Origin: Pseudomonadota bacterium
GTDB taxonomy: Bacteria; Pseudomonadota; Gammaproteobacteria; Steroidobacterales; Steroidobacteraceae
Assembly: GCA_021807675.1 (NCBI GenBank)
Contig: JAKBCR010000020.1
Coordinates: 1 to 34,883 of the forward strand
Direction: 5' to 3'
DNA length: 34,883 bases
Position 1 is the stretch's first letter. Each line of letters begins with the position of its first letter. The position numbers and the translations under genes were made by a program. Below are positions 1 through 7,398 of the stretch, one piece after another. A model generated the notes under the pieces. The model searched no databases, was not told the DNA's origin, and saw only the letters and a program-made list of their open reading frames with translations.

Positions 1-205
1 GGGCGATTTGCTCGGCTCATCCTGAGCCGAGCCCTTCGGGCCGGCTTCGCCGTCCAAAATTGCTCCTGGCAATTTTGTGCGCGGCCGGCCGAGTGACTCT
101 CTCGACCTCGCGGCCCAGGGAGCGGCGTCCCTGAGACCCGCCAATGCTGGAGGAAACGCACCGGGAAACGGCCGCGTACTTGCTTGCGGGCGGCGCACGG
201 ACTGA
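1..205 (+). repeat. Dispersed intergenic repeat, family A, copy 1
   Basis: This stretch holds no gene and is almost entirely one copy of a multi-hairpin repeat seen five times in the window. In order it has a hairpin with arms CTCGGCTCA/TGAGCCGAG around a TCC loop, a GGGCC-rich segment, a second hairpin CAAAATTGC/GCAATTTTG, the 16-base core CGGCCCAGGGAGCGGC at 111-126, an extra segment with GGGAAACGGCCGC, and an ACTTGCTT tail. It matches the inverted copy at 1539-1740 over nearly its full length, including the extra segment that the shorter copies lack. It abuts the 3' end of smpB. The left edge of the copy may lie outside the window. Confidence 0.8.
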
Positions 206-211
206 GCGCGG

Positions 212-679
212 CTAGCGCGATCTGAGCAATCGGGCTTTGTCGCGCTGCCAGTCACGCTCCTTCTCGACCGCGCGCTTGTCGTGCTGCTTCTTGCCCTTGG
301 CGAGACCCACCTCGACCTTCGCGCGGCCATTCTTCCAGTAGAGCTCGAGCGGCACCACGGTGTACCCCTTGCGCTCGACCGCGCCGATGAGCCCGTTGAG
401 CTCGCTGTGATGCAGCAGGAGCTTGCGCGTGCGCACGGGATCGGCAATCACGTGGCTGGAAGTCGAGGGCAGCGGCGAGATGTGCGCCCCGATCAGGAAG
501 GCCTCACCGCCGCGCAGGTAGACGTAGGCCTCCTGGAGCTGGGCACGCCCTGCGCGCATGGCCTTGACCTCCCAGCCCTCAAGCGCAAGCCCGGCCTCGT
601 AGCGATCCTCGATGAAGTAATCGAAGCGCGCCTTGCGGTTCTCGGCGATGAGGCGGGGCGGGGCGGCCTTAGGCTGCAT
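212..679 (-). CDS. smpB: SsrA-binding protein SmpB (trans-translation)
   Basis: SmpB binds tmRNA and brings it to stalled ribosomes, allowing tagging of the nascent chain and release of the ribosome. The 155-residue product has the family's usual length. Family features are visible in order: N-terminal [31 protein letters not shown], a middle [18 protein letters not shown] segment, and the basic C-terminal tail with KGKKQHDKR and [11 protein letters not shown], which inserts into the mRNA channel. The frame is open upstream to 838, but family alignment places the start at the ATG with its A at 679, giving [10 protein letters not shown]. No good Shine-Dalgarno precedes it. It is divergent from ratA, with 94 bp between them. 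The tmRNA gene often lies near smpB but is not in this window. Confidence 0.95.
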   Translation of the reverse strand: MQPKAAPPRLIAENRKARFDYFIEDRYEAGLALEGWEVKAMRAGRAQLQEAYVYLRGGEAFLIGAHISPLPSTSSHVIADPVRTRKLLLHHSELNGLIGAVERKGYTVVPLELYWKNGRAKVEVGLAKGKKQHDKRAVEKERDWQRDKARLLRSR

Positions 680-773
680 GGGCGGGGGCGGATGAGGGGA
701 TGGGCCGGGCTTGGGGCTGCCATTGTATTGGGAAGCTTGTCCCCAGGGCGGCGATATTGGGACAATCACGTCC

Positions 774-1226
774 ATGCGAGAGGTCAAGCGCTCGGCGCTC
801 GTCGCCCAGCCGCCGAGCCGCCTGTTCGCGCTCATCAACGATATCGAGAGCTACCCACGCTTCCTGCCGTGGTGCACCCACGCGCGCGTGCAGTCCCGGA
901 CCGCGTGCGAGATCGTGGCGACGATCGGCGTCAAGAAAGGGCCGCTGCACGGTGAGTTCAGCACCCGCAACGAGCTCGAGCCCGACAAGCGCATCCTGAT
1001 GCACCTGGTGGACGGACCCTTCAAGATGCTCGAGGGCCAGTGGGTACTCACGCCCATCGGCCCCGACGGGTGCCGTGTGGAGCTCACCATGCGGTTCGCC
1101 TTCAAGAGCGCTCTCTCGGCCATGATGTTCGACCACATGTTCGCCGAAACCGTGGGCTCTCTGGTCGAGGCGTTCGTGACCCGAAGCCGCATGGTCCCCG
1201 CCGCCGTTGTCTCGCCCAGCCGATAA
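774..1226 (+). CDS. ratA: RatA-type START/Coq10-like ribosome association protein
   Basis: This 150-residue protein is a member of the START/polyketide-cyclase (Coq10-like) family known as RatA/YfjG. E. coli RatA is reported to bind 50S subunits and block 70S association; related proteins bind ubiquinone-like lipids, so the exact role here is inferred. Visible family features are the N-terminal REVKRSALV strand, the [14 protein letters not shown] motif, [13 protein letters not shown] in the middle, and the C-terminal helix [15 protein letters not shown]. Family length (about 145-158) and the MREVKRSA N-terminus set the ATG at 774; an in-frame start at 711 would add unrelated residues. It overlaps the start of rnfH by about 20 bp, and the ratA-rnfH pair is a common gammaproteobacterial arrangement. 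Confidence 0.88.
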   Translation: MREVKRSALVAQPPSRLFALINDIESYPRFLPWCTHARVQSRTACEIVATIGVKKGPLHGEFSTRNELEPDKRILMHLVDGPFKMLEGQWVLTPIGPDGCRVELTMRFAFKSALSAMMFDHMFAETVGSLVEAFVTRSRMVPAAVVSPSR

Positions 1227-1509
1227 GCACTGCGTGGTCGCATTCGCCGGTCACGGGCGCCAGTTCCTTTGGCCGGTGGTGCTGCCCGCCGAAGCCACCA
1301 TTGCCGAGGCGATCGAGGCCGCCCGCCGCCAGGCACAGGGTGCCGAGGTTCCCTGGGACAGCGCGCCCGTCGGTGTCTTCGGCGAGCCGCGCACGCGGGC
1401 CGACCGGCCCGCTGACGGCGACCGCATCGAGCTCTACCGGCCCTTGCAGGAGGACCCCCGAACACGCCGCCGCGCCAAATCCGGCCGCCGTCCAAAAGCA
1501 GGTCGATGA
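1207..1509 (+). CDS. rnfH: RnfH family ubiquitin-fold protein
   Basis: This is a small (100-residue) beta-grasp protein of the RnfH/YfjF family. Its biochemical role is unproven; it is often encoded next to ratA, as here. Recognisable parts are the central LPAEATIAEAIEAAR helix region, WDSAPVGVFGEPRTRADRPADGDRIELYRPL near residues 50-80 (the DGDR.E.YRPL motif is diagnostic), and a basic tail. The chosen start is TTG at 1207 inside the end of ratA; GTG at 1234 is the alternative, and no clear ribosome-binding site separates them. The last codons (RRPKAGR) are written in a 17-base sequence repeated 52 bp downstream in the family A element, so the C-terminus may derive from the repeat. Confidence 0.8.
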   Translation: MSRPADKHCVVAFAGHGRQFLWPVVLPAEATIAEAIEAARRQAQGAEVPWDSAPVGVFGEPRTRADRPADGDRIELYRPLQEDPRTRRRAKSGRRPKAGR

Positions 1510-1538
1510 GCTTACCGATCGCGGATATTCAACCGTGC

Positions 1539-1740
1539 GCCGTTCAAAAGCAGGTGACTCAGCGGCCGTTTCCCGGTGCGCTTCCGCCGGCGTTGGCGGG
1601 TCTCCGGGAGGCCGCTCCCTGGGCCGCGAGATCAAAAGCGGTCATATGGCCGCGCTCGCGCACAAAATCGCAGGAGCGATTTTGGACGGCGAAGCCGGCC
1701 CGAAGGGCTCGGCTCAGGATGCGCCGGGCAAATCGCCGGG
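1539..1740 (-). repeat. Dispersed intergenic repeat, family A, copy 2 (inverted)
   Basis: This is an inverted copy of the family A element and fills most of the rnfH-bamE spacer (1510-1758). Read on the minus strand it has the same order as copy 1: GAGCCGAGCCCTTCGGGCCGG, then a hairpin CAAAATCGC/GCGATTTTG, TATGACCGCTTTTGATC, the core CGGCCCAGGGAGCGGC (1611-1626), GGGAAACGGCCGC, and a CCTGCTTTTGAACGG tail. The hairpin arms differ from copy 1 (CAAAATTGC there) but still pair, an apparent compensatory change. A second AATCGC/GCGAT stem follows at about 1731-1746. The spacer lies between convergent genes and holds no gene. Confidence 0.85.
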
Positions 1741-1758
1741 AGCGATCTGCGCCAATCC

Positions 1759-2157
1759 TCAGAAAATCGGGAATTTGTTGATCGGGGGCAGCCGGCCGGG
1801 TCCGAAGGGCCGTCCCTTGGGCACGTGGTACAACACGAAGCGCTGCACCTTGGCTCCCTTGAAGTAGACGATCACCCGGCTCTCGATCGGCCGGCGAACG
1901 TAGCCGCGCTTGAAGTAATAAACGTAGTCCCACCGGTCCGTGTTGAAGACATCCTCCACCATCGGCGTACCCAGCAGGTAGCGCACCTGGCTGCGCGTCA
2001 TTCCCACCTTCAGCTTGCTCACGGTGTGGCCGTCCAGATAGTTTCCCTGCTGAATATCCATGCGATACACGCAGCCGCTCAGCCCGACGCAGGCGGCGAG
2101 CAGGGCGAGCGCGAGCAGGCGCCGGGCGGAAACGTAAATCGAGGGTTGAGATCGCAT
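1759..2157 (-). CDS. bamE: Outer membrane assembly lipoprotein BamE
   Basis: BamE (SmpA) is a lipoprotein of the BAM complex, which folds beta-barrel proteins into the outer membrane. The 132-residue precursor has a signal peptide with a basic start, a hydrophobic LLALALLAACVGL core and a lipobox LSGC with Cys29 as the predicted lipidated residue. The mature part shows family motifs: YRMDIQQGNYLDG, VSKLKVGMTRSQVRYLLGTP and W.YVYYFKRG. The C-terminus, with GRPFGPGRLPP, is longer than in E. coli BamE (113 residues). The frame continues upstream, but the signal peptide fixes the ATG with its A at 2157. It is divergent from fur, a conserved pairing, across a 98-bp spacer. Confidence 0.92.
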   Translation of the reverse strand: MRSQPSIYVSARRLLALALLAACVGLSGCVYRMDIQQGNYLDGHTVSKLKVGMTRSQVRYLLGTPMVEDVFNTDRWDYVYYFKRGYVRRPIESRVIVYFKGAKVQRFVLYHVPKGRPFGPGRLPPINKFPIF

Positions 2158-2255
2158 GAAGGTCCGTCGGAGGAGAAAGTGCGCAATAATGGGCCGATGA
2201 TACCTGATCACGAAGCTGCGGCGGCCGATCCTACCTGCGGCGAGTCGCGTGGGAG
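2158..2255. promoter_or_regulatory. Divergent bamE-fur spacer
   Basis: These 98 bp between divergent bamE and fur must hold at least one promoter for each. On the minus strand a TATCAT and a CATTAT hexamer are possible -10 elements for bamE, but neither has a convincing -35. On the plus strand, TGATACCTGATCA is the only AT-rich stretch. A full 19-bp Fur box was not recognised, so fur autoregulation is not supported by what I can see. GGGAG sits directly against the fur ATG, closer than an ideal ribosome-binding site. Confidence 0.35.
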
Positions 2256-2711
2256 ATGAAGTCCTTGGAAGGCAAGGACCTTCGCAAAGCGGGCCTGAAG
2301 GTGACGCTGCCTCGCCTGAAGATCCTCGAGATCCTCGAGGGTAGCGCGACACGGCATCTGTCAGCCGAGGACATCTACCGCACCCTGCTCGAGTCCAACG
2401 AGGACATCGGGCTCGCGACCGTTTATCGGGTGCTCACGCAGTTCGAGGCCGCCGGCCTCGTGACCCGCCATCATTTCGAGGACGGCATGGCGGTCTTCGA
2501 GCTCAACCAAGGCACGCACCACGATCATATCGTCTGCCTGGACTGCGGTCGCGTCGAAGAGTTCATCGATGCCGGGATAGAAGAGCGTCAGACGGCCGTT
2601 GCGCAGCGGCTGGGCTTCGCGATCCGCGATCATTCCCTGATTCTCTACGGGAGCTGCCGCAAGGCTCACTGTCCCTACCGGCGCGCGCCCAAGCGCCTGC
2701 CCGCTGCCTGA
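2256..2711 (+). CDS. fur: Ferric uptake regulator Fur
   Basis: Fur is a dimeric metal-dependent repressor that senses Fe2+ and controls iron uptake genes. The 151-residue protein has the winged-helix DNA-binding domain (about residues 1-85; LKVTLPRLKILEIL, SAEDIYRTL, IGLATVYRVLTQFE) and the metal-binding dimerisation domain (HHDH at 88-91, then Cys94 and Cys97 in CLDCG). A second cysteine pair, Cys134 and Cys139 (SCRKAHC), matches the structural Zn site of gammaproteobacterial Fur, so this is Fur and not Zur or PerR. Its last 37 bp overlap the 3' end of recN on the other strand. Autoregulation is common in the family, but no Fur box was recognised upstream. Confidence 0.95.
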   Translation: MKSLEGKDLRKAGLKVTLPRLKILEILEGSATRHLSAEDIYRTLLESNEDIGLATVYRVLTQFEAAGLVTRHHFEDGMAVFELNQGTHHDHIVCLDCGRVEEFIDAGIEERQTAVAQRLGFAIRDHSLILYGSCRKAHCPYRRAPKRLPAA

Positions 2712-4366
2712 AGCATCTCGCGGGCGTGCTCGCGCGCCTTCGCGGTGACATCCACGCCACCCAGCATCCGGGCCAGCTCCTCCACGCGATCTCGATCAGA
2801 GAGCGCCGTCAATGACGTGCGGGTGTGCTTGCCGTCCGTCAACTTCGTCACGCGCAAATGATGATGACCCTGCGAAGCGACCTGCGGCAGGTGGGTCACG
2901 CACAATACCTGGCCGCGCTCCCCGAGGGCGCGCAGCTCGCGGCCGACGATCTCAGCCACGGCGCCGCCAATGCCGGAATCGACCTCGTCGAACACCATGC
3001 AGCGTGTCGCCTGCGCGCTCGTTGCAACCTGCACTGCGAGCGACAGGCGCGACAGCTCGCCGCCGGAGGCGATCTTCGCCAGCGCGCGCGGCGGCTGACC
3101 GGGATTGGTGCTGACGCGCAGCTCGATGTCATCGATGCCGTGCTGCGCCGGCTCCGCGGTCCGGCTCTGCGCCACGCCGACCTCGAGACGGCCACCCGAC
3201 ATCCCGAGTGTCTGCATGCGCGCGGTGATCTCCTTGGCGAGCGAGGCCGCGGCAGCGGCTCTTTTCGTGGAAAGCGTCTGTGCCTGCTCGCGATAGCGCC
3301 CCAAGGCCGCCGCCAGCTCTTTGCGCAGCACCGCGAGGTCGACCTCCGCCCGCTCGAGTCCCTCGAGCTCCGTGGCGAGCTGCGCGGCGCGCGAGGGCAG
3401 CTCGGGCGGCGTCACACGATTCTTGCGCGCCAGCTCCTCGATCGCGGCCAGTCGCCTCTCGACCTCGTGTTGGCGCTGGGTGTCGAGCTCGAGGCCCTCG
3501 CCATAGCGCTCGAGCTCTCGCGCGCCCTCGCGGACCTGCACGGCCGCCTCCTCTGCGAGCGCCACCACGGGCGCGAGCTTCGGGTCGATGGCCGACCCCG
3601 CGCGCAGCGACTGGAGGGCGCGGCTGATGCTCGCGTGGGCGTTGCAGTCCTCGGACTGATAAAGCGCGGCAAGCGCCATCTGCGCGGCTTCCGCCAGGCG
3701 CCCGCGGTTCACGAGCCGCGCGCGCTCCTCGGTCAGCCGTGCGACCTCGCCGTCCTCGAGGCTCAGTGCCTGAAGCTCACTCACCTGGTATCTGAGCAGC
3801 TCGAGCTTCGCCTCCCGATCACGCGCGCGGCTTTCGAGCTCGAGAGTACGCTCGAGCATCTCGCGCCAGACCCGATGGGCAATTCCCACCTGGCCGGCCA
3901 GGGGCTCGAGCCGGCCGTAGACATCGAGCAGCTCGCGCTGGGCGGCCGCGCGCGTCAGCGATTGAAATTCGTGCTGGCCGTGAATGTCGATCAGGATGCT
4001 CCCCGTCTCGCGCAGAAGCTGAACGGGAACGGATTGGCCGTTGAGGTATGCGCGGGAGCGGCCGTCGGAGCCCAGAACGCGGCGGACGATGAGCTCATCA
4101 CCCCCGTCGATCGATTGCTCCTCCAGCCAGCGTGTCAGCCCCGCGGGAGCCTTGGCGAGATCGAATGTCGCGGCGACCTCGGCCCGCTCGGCGCCGTGTC
4201 GGATCATCTCTGGTCCCCCGCGGCCGCCGGCGAGCAGCTGCAGGGCATCGACGAGGATGGATTTGCCCGCTCCGGTCTCGCCCGTGAGTACCGTGAGTCC
4301 GGGGCGCAGCGTAAGCTCGAGGGCCTCGATGATGGCGAAATCGCGGATCTGCAGGCGGATGAGCAT
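2675..4366 (-). CDS. recN: DNA repair protein RecN (SMC-like ATPase)
   Basis: RecN is an SMC-like ATPase that acts with RecA in double-strand break repair. The 563-residue product (E. coli about 553) has Walker A GETGAGKS at residues 29-36, long coiled-coil arms rich in Arg, Glu, Leu and Ala, the ABC signature ASGGE at about 433-437, and Walker B MVFDE at about 457-461 followed by VDSGIGG. The ATG at 4366 gives MLIRLQIRDFAIIE, the family N-terminus. nadK lies 39 bp upstream on the same strand, so the two may be co-transcribed. The 3' end overlaps fur convergently by 37 bp. I did not identify a LexA box upstream. Confidence 0.95.
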   Translation of the reverse strand: MLIRLQIRDFAIIEALELTLRPGLTVLTGETGAGKSILVDALQLLAGGRGGPEMIRHGAERAEVAATFDLAKAPAGLTRWLEEQSIDGGDELIVRRVLGSDGRSRAYLNGQSVPVQLLRETGSILIDIHGQHEFQSLTRAAAQRELLDVYGRLEPLAGQVGIAHRVWREMLERTLELESRARDREAKLELLRYQVSELQALSLEDGEVARLTEERARLVNRGRLAEAAQMALAALYQSEDCNAHASISRALQSLRAGSAIDPKLAPVVALAEEAAVQVREGARELERYGEGLELDTQRQHEVERRLAAIEELARKNRVTPPELPSRAAQLATELEGLERAEVDLAVLRKELAAALGRYREQAQTLSTKRAAAAASLAKEITARMQTLGMSGGRLEVGVAQSRTAEPAQHGIDDIELRVSTNPGQPPRALAKIASGGELSRLSLAVQVATSAQATRCMVFDEVDSGIGGAVAEIVGRELRALGERGQVLCVTHLPQVASQGHHHLRVTKLTDGKHTRTSLTALSDRDRVEELARMLGGVDVTAKAREHAREMLQAAGRRLGARR

Positions 4367-4405
4367 GGGGTTTCCTTTGAACCCTGGCAGTCGCGAGCGC
4401 AGGGC

Positions 4406-5302
4406 TCAGCGCTCGGGACTTCCGCGGCCCCAATGGAGCTTCGAGCGCAGCAGGCGGTAATAGTCGTAGCCGTCGGGGTGCAGCAGCGTGATCCGCTCGC
4501 CCGAGGCCTTGACCTCCAATCGATCCCCGGGGGCGATCTCTCCGAGGACGGCGCCGTCACAGGTCACCTGCGCTCGAGTGTCGGGGCGCTGCAAGAGCTC
4601 GATCTCGATCCGTGCGCGAGCGGAAACCACGATGGGCCGGTCGGAGAGGGTATGGGGACAGATCGGCGCAATGACGAGCGCCTCGAGGTGCGGCTCGATG
4701 ATCGGCCCGCCACAGGAGAGCGCGTAAGCGGTCGAGCCGGTGGCGCTCGCGACTACGATCCCATCGCCCGCGTGAGTATTGACATACCGGCCACCGACCC
4801 GAGTCTCGAAGTCGAGCATCCGCCCGGTGGCCAGCTTCTGCAGCACCACGTCATTCAGCGCCAGCGCTTGCGCAACGGTGCCATCCGACTGACGCAGGCA
4901 GGCGGCGAGCAGCGGGCGCTCATCGGCCTCCAGACGGCCCTCCAGTGCGGCATCGACGCACTGGAGCATGTCCTGCGGCATGACGTCCGTGAGGAACCCG
5001 AGCCGTCCGCGATTGATCCCGAGGAGCGGCACCCCATGTCTGGCGACCAGGCGCGCCGCGTAGAGCAAAGTGCCATCGCCACCCACTGCGATCATGAGAC
5101 CGGCACGCCTGCCGAGCTCCTCCTCGGGCACGCGAATGAGCGCTGTCTCGGAATCGGGTAGCGCCGCCGCGCTGCTGACGAACACCGTCACCTGCCGGGT
5201 CACCAGATGCGCCAGCACGGCGTGCGCGGATTCCGCGACGCGCGAGTCCGTGAATCTGCCGACCAGCGCGCACGTGCGGACGGGAAGGGCCATCGGCGGC
5301 AT
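4406..5302 (-). CDS. nadK: NAD kinase
   Basis: NAD kinase phosphorylates NAD to NADP in the cytosol. The product is 298 residues. Diagnostic features are the GGDGTLL motif (GGDGT at about 74-78), GINRGRLGFLTDV near 95-107, ALNDVVL near 148-154 (Asn-Asp where E. coli has Asn-Glu), and the glycine-rich ATGSTAYALSCGGPI substrate loop. The start could be the ATG with its A at 5302 or the one at 5293 (MALPVRTCALVG); neither has a clear Shine-Dalgarno and the second aligns slightly better. The gene is divergent from hrcA, with 75 bp between, and lies upstream of recN, an arrangement found in related gammaproteobacteria. Confidence 0.93.
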   Translation of the reverse strand: MPPMALPVRTCALVGRFTDSRVAESAHAVLAHLVTRQVTVFVSSAAALPDSETALIRVPEEELGRRAGLMIAVGGDGTLLYAARLVARHGVPLLGINRGRLGFLTDVMPQDMLQCVDAALEGRLEADERPLLAACLRQSDGTVAQALALNDVVLQKLATGRMLDFETRVGGRYVNTHAGDGIVVASATGSTAYALSCGGPIIEPHLEALVIAPICPHTLSDRPIVVSARARIEIELLQRPDTRAQVTCDGAVLGEIAPGDRLEVKASGERITLLHPDGYDYYRLLRSKLHWGRGSPER

Positions 5303-5310
5303 CGTAGCAG

Positions 5311-5354
5311 GACGGCCGGGGCCTTGCTTGACGGTCGCCTCGGCCGTCTATAGT
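5311..5354 (+). promoter_or_regulatory. Candidate hrcA promoter with flanking inverted repeat
   Basis: Upstream of hrcA, TTGACG (5328-5333) and TATAGT (5349-5354) resemble sigma-70 -35 and -10 boxes, each 5 of 6 to consensus, but the spacing of 15 bp is short. An 8-bp inverted repeat, GACGGCCG (5311-5318) and CGGCCGTC (5341-5348), encloses the -35 and ends against the -10, a place where a repressor could bind. It is not a CIRCE element (TTAGCACTC-N9-GAGTGCTAA). The same 75-bp spacer must also carry any nadK promoter. Confidence 0.45.
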
Positions 5355-5377
5355 TTGGAGTTCAAGGTTCGAGACTT

Positions 5378-6457
5378 ATGACAGCAGAAGGGCGAGAAGA
5401 GCACCTGAGCGAGCGGGCGCAGCGCCTGCTGCGGGTGCTCGTCGAGAGCTACATCCGCGACGGCCAGCCCGTCGGCTCCCGTTCTCTCTCGCGGGAGTCG
5501 GGGCTGCAGCTTTCCTCGGCGACCATCCGCAACGTGATGGCCGATCTCGAGGAGCTGGGCTTCGTCGCATCGCCGCATACCTCCGCCGGCCGCATCCCGA
5601 CGGACAAGGGGTATCGCTTCTTCGTCGACACCCTGTTGCAGGCACAGCCCGTCGAGCCGGCCGCCGCAGCGCAGATCCGCCGCCAGCTCGAAGGCCGCCT
5701 GCTCGAGGGCGTGCACGAGAGCTCGAAGGATCTCGTCGCCACGGTCTCCCAACTGCTTTCCAGCCTCACGCGCCTCGCCGGGGTGGTGACGCTGCCACGA
5801 TCCGCGGAGGCTTCGATCACCCAGATCGAGTTCGTCGGACTCTCGGAGAGCCGCGTGCTCGTCGTCCTCGTTTACGGCGAGCGCGAGGTGCAGAACCGCA
5901 TCATTCAGCTGGAGCGCTATTACTCGCCCGATGAGCTCAAGCGCGCCTCCAACTTCCTCAACGAACAGTTCCGCGGCCGCTCGCTCGCGCAAGTGCGCCA
6001 GGAGATCCTGCGACAGCTGAGTGAGACGCGTGCTCACATGAATCAGGTCATGCTGGATGCCATCTCGATGGCGCAGCACGTGTTCGAGGCCGGAGCGGCA
6101 GGCGAGAGCCAGCTCGAGTACGTCATCAAGGGCGAGACCAATCTGATGGGTGTCGCGGAACTCTCGAGCGGCGAGAAGCTGCGGCGGCTCTTCGAAGCGT
6201 TCAACGAGAAACGCGATTTCCTGCACCTGCTCGACCAGAGCCTGCGGGCCGAGGGGGTGCAGATCTTCATCGGCCACGAGTCGGGCTATCAGATCCTGGA
6301 CGACTGCAGCGTGGTGACGGCTCCGTACGGCTCACCGGACTCGGTGGTCGGGGTGCTCGGGGTCATAGGCCCGACGCGCATGGCCTATGAGCGGGTGATC
6401 CCCATCGTCGATATGACGGCAAAGCTTCTCGGCGCCGCCTTGAATTCCCGGCGTTGA
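5378..6457 (+). CDS. hrcA: Heat-inducible transcription repressor HrcA
   Basis: HrcA represses groES/groEL and, in many bacteria, the dnaK operon by binding CIRCE; GroEL helps it fold. The 359-residue protein starts with a winged-helix domain (about 1-85) including VGSRSLSRESGLQLSSATIRN and MADLEELGFVASPHTSAGRIPTDKGYR, the most conserved stretch of the family. The GAF-like and dimerisation region follows, with QIEFVGLSESRVLVVLVYG and a C-terminal VVTAPYGSPDSVVGVLGVIGPTRM.Y. It heads the hrcA-grpE-dnaK-dnaJ cluster. I found no CIRCE before hrcA, grpE or dnaK, so its operators are probably elsewhere (for example at groESL) or diverged. Confidence 0.95.
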   Translation: MTAEGREEHLSERAQRLLRVLVESYIRDGQPVGSRSLSRESGLQLSSATIRNVMADLEELGFVASPHTSAGRIPTDKGYRFFVDTLLQAQPVEPAAAAQIRRQLEGRLLEGVHESSKDLVATVSQLLSSLTRLAGVVTLPRSAEASITQIEFVGLSESRVLVVLVYGEREVQNRIIQLERYYSPDELKRASNFLNEQFRGRSLAQVRQEILRQLSETRAHMNQVMLDAISMAQHVFEAGAAGESQLEYVIKGETNLMGVAELSSGEKLRRLFEAFNEKRDFLHLLDQSLRAEGVQIFIGHESGYQILDDCSVVTAPYGSPDSVVGVLGVIGPTRMAYERVIPIVDMTAKLLGAALNSRR

Positions 6458-6470
6458 GGCATTATTCACT

Positions 6471-6576
6471 GGCGCAAAGAGCGGCATCCTGCCGCCTTGC
6501 GCGGCAGCCCCTGTGACTTTATGGGTCCCGCGGCTCAGGGAGCGGCCCTGGGCCGCTGATTTACTTGCTTTCGCAC
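6471..6576 (+). repeat. Dispersed intergenic repeat, family A, copy 3 (short form)
   Basis: This short-form family A element fills the hrcA-grpE spacer. It has a leading hairpin at 6472-6502 with arms GCGCAAAGAGCGGCA and TGCCGCCTTGCGC around a TCC loop, the core CGGCTCAGGGAGCGGC at 6531-6546, which pairs onward as GGCTCAGGG/CCCTGGGCC, and an ACTTGCTTTCG tail. It runs right up to the GGGAGG ribosome-binding site of grpE, so it would lie in the 5' leader of any hrcA-grpE transcript. No separate grpE promoter was recognised. Confidence 0.85.
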
Positions 6577-6588
6577 GGGAGGTTCTTG

Positions 6589-7155
6589 ATGAGTATGGGC
6601 GAAAACGGCGAGCGATCGCGGCCGCAGGGCGCAGAGGCCGGGGCGGCTGCGGAATCGGCATCGCCGCTGGCGGAGCTCGGGCGCCTGCAGCAGGCCCTCA
6701 CGGAGGCCGAGGAGCGGGCACGCAACCACTGGGAGCAGTACCTGCGCGCCGTGGCAGAGCTCGACAATGTCCGCAAGCGCGCACAGCGCGACATCGAGGC
6801 GGCCAATCGCTACGGCCTGGAGAAATTTGCCGCCGAGCTCCTGCCCGTGCGCGACAGTCTGGAGCTTGCCGTGCAGAGCGCCGACACCCAGGAGGCGGAT
6901 GCCCGCAGCCTCAAGCAGGGTCAGCAGGCGACGCTCCAGCTCCTCGCGAAGGCGCTGGAGCGGCTCGGCCTCGTGCCGATCAATCCCGTCGGGGAGGACT
7001 TCGATCCGACCCGGCACGAGGCGATGCTGGCGCAGCCGTCCGCCACTGCGAAGCCCGGCACGGTGCTGCAGGTGGTGCAGACCGGCTACGAGCTCAACGG
7101 GCGGGTCATCCGGCCGGCGCGGGTGATCGTGGCCAAGGCCCCGGCCGAGGGCTGA
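6589..7155 (+). CDS. grpE: Nucleotide exchange factor GrpE
   Basis: GrpE releases ADP from DnaK and so resets the chaperone cycle. The 188-residue protein has an acidic, Ala-rich N-terminus, a long helical region (LAELGRLQQALTEAEERARNHWEQYLRAVAELDNVRKRA), RYGLEKFAAELLPVRDSLE, and the C-terminal beta domain with PVGEDFDPTRHEAM and GYELNGRVIRPARVIVA. These match the family throughout. GGGAGG at 6577-6582 with 6-nt spacing supports the ATG at 6589; an upstream TTG at 6565 is in frame but lacks this support, and a further ATG lies at 6595. Confidence 0.95.
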   Translation: MSMGENGERSRPQGAEAGAAAESASPLAELGRLQQALTEAEERARNHWEQYLRAVAELDNVRKRAQRDIEAANRYGLEKFAAELLPVRDSLELAVQSADTQEADARSLKQGQQATLQLLAKALERLGLVPINPVGEDFDPTRHEAMLAQPSATAKPGTVLQVVQTGYELNGRVIRPARVIVAKAPAEG

Positions 7156-7301
7156 GGCACATGGATGTGCCCCGCCGCCGCAGGGCGAGGCGGTGCCTCC
7201 AGCGAAGCACTGCTTCGCTCCGCCGAGCGAGCTTTGGGCAAAAACCACGCTTTTCGCCCAAAGCCGCGCGGGGCCCGGCAGGAGCCCGGATCCAGCGCTT
7301 C
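7156..7301 (-). repeat. Dispersed intergenic repeat, family B, copy 1 (inverted)
   Basis: Directly after the grpE stop codon comes an inverted copy of a second repeat family. On the minus strand it begins GAAGCGCTGGATCCGG (complement of 7286-7301), identical over 16 bases to the nuoC-nuoD spacer. It ends with CCCTGCGGCGGCGGGG and a small GGCACA/TGTGCC hairpin, closely matching the end of the nuoH-nuoI spacer. Inside are an AGCGAAGCA/TGCTTCGCT hairpin and a GCTTTGGGC/GCCCAAAGC stem with a 16-base loop. The region would be part of the dnaK 5' leader if grpE and dnaK are co-transcribed. Confidence 0.75.
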
Positions 7302-7398
7302 GAAAAGGCGCCATCCGGCCTTGAATCGGCGCCGCGAACACCCAAGAAGTGCATCGACAGCATCCCCCTTTGGAAAGAGATTTCGGCGGAGTAGACAC
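7302..7398 (+). promoter_or_regulatory. dnaK leader with weak sigma-32-like site
   Basis: The rest of the 243-bp grpE-dnaK spacer has a GGCGCC/GGCGCC pair (7307-7312 and 7328-7333) that can form a 6-bp stem. CTTGAA at 7320-7325 equals the sigma-32 -35 consensus, but the best -10 at about 14 nt spacing (ACCCAAGA) matches poorly. GGAG at 7388-7391, 7 nt from the ATG, is the dnaK ribosome-binding site. No CIRCE sequence is present. A separate heat-shock promoter for dnaK is possible but not established. Confidence 0.35.

Noticed and set aside
1-1740. CRISPR array or phage attachment site formed by the family A copies
   Set aside because: Copies are dispersed over 22 kb in both orientations, not regularly spaced, and there are no cas, integrase or phage genes.
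2825-5161. Very long open frame antisense to recN and nadK
   Set aside because: Recurrent in GC-rich DNA opposite real genes; the product has no recognisable domain and both opposing genes are clear family members. The long frames opposite ftsH (17609-19876) and folP-glmM (19527-21812) were rejected for the same reason.
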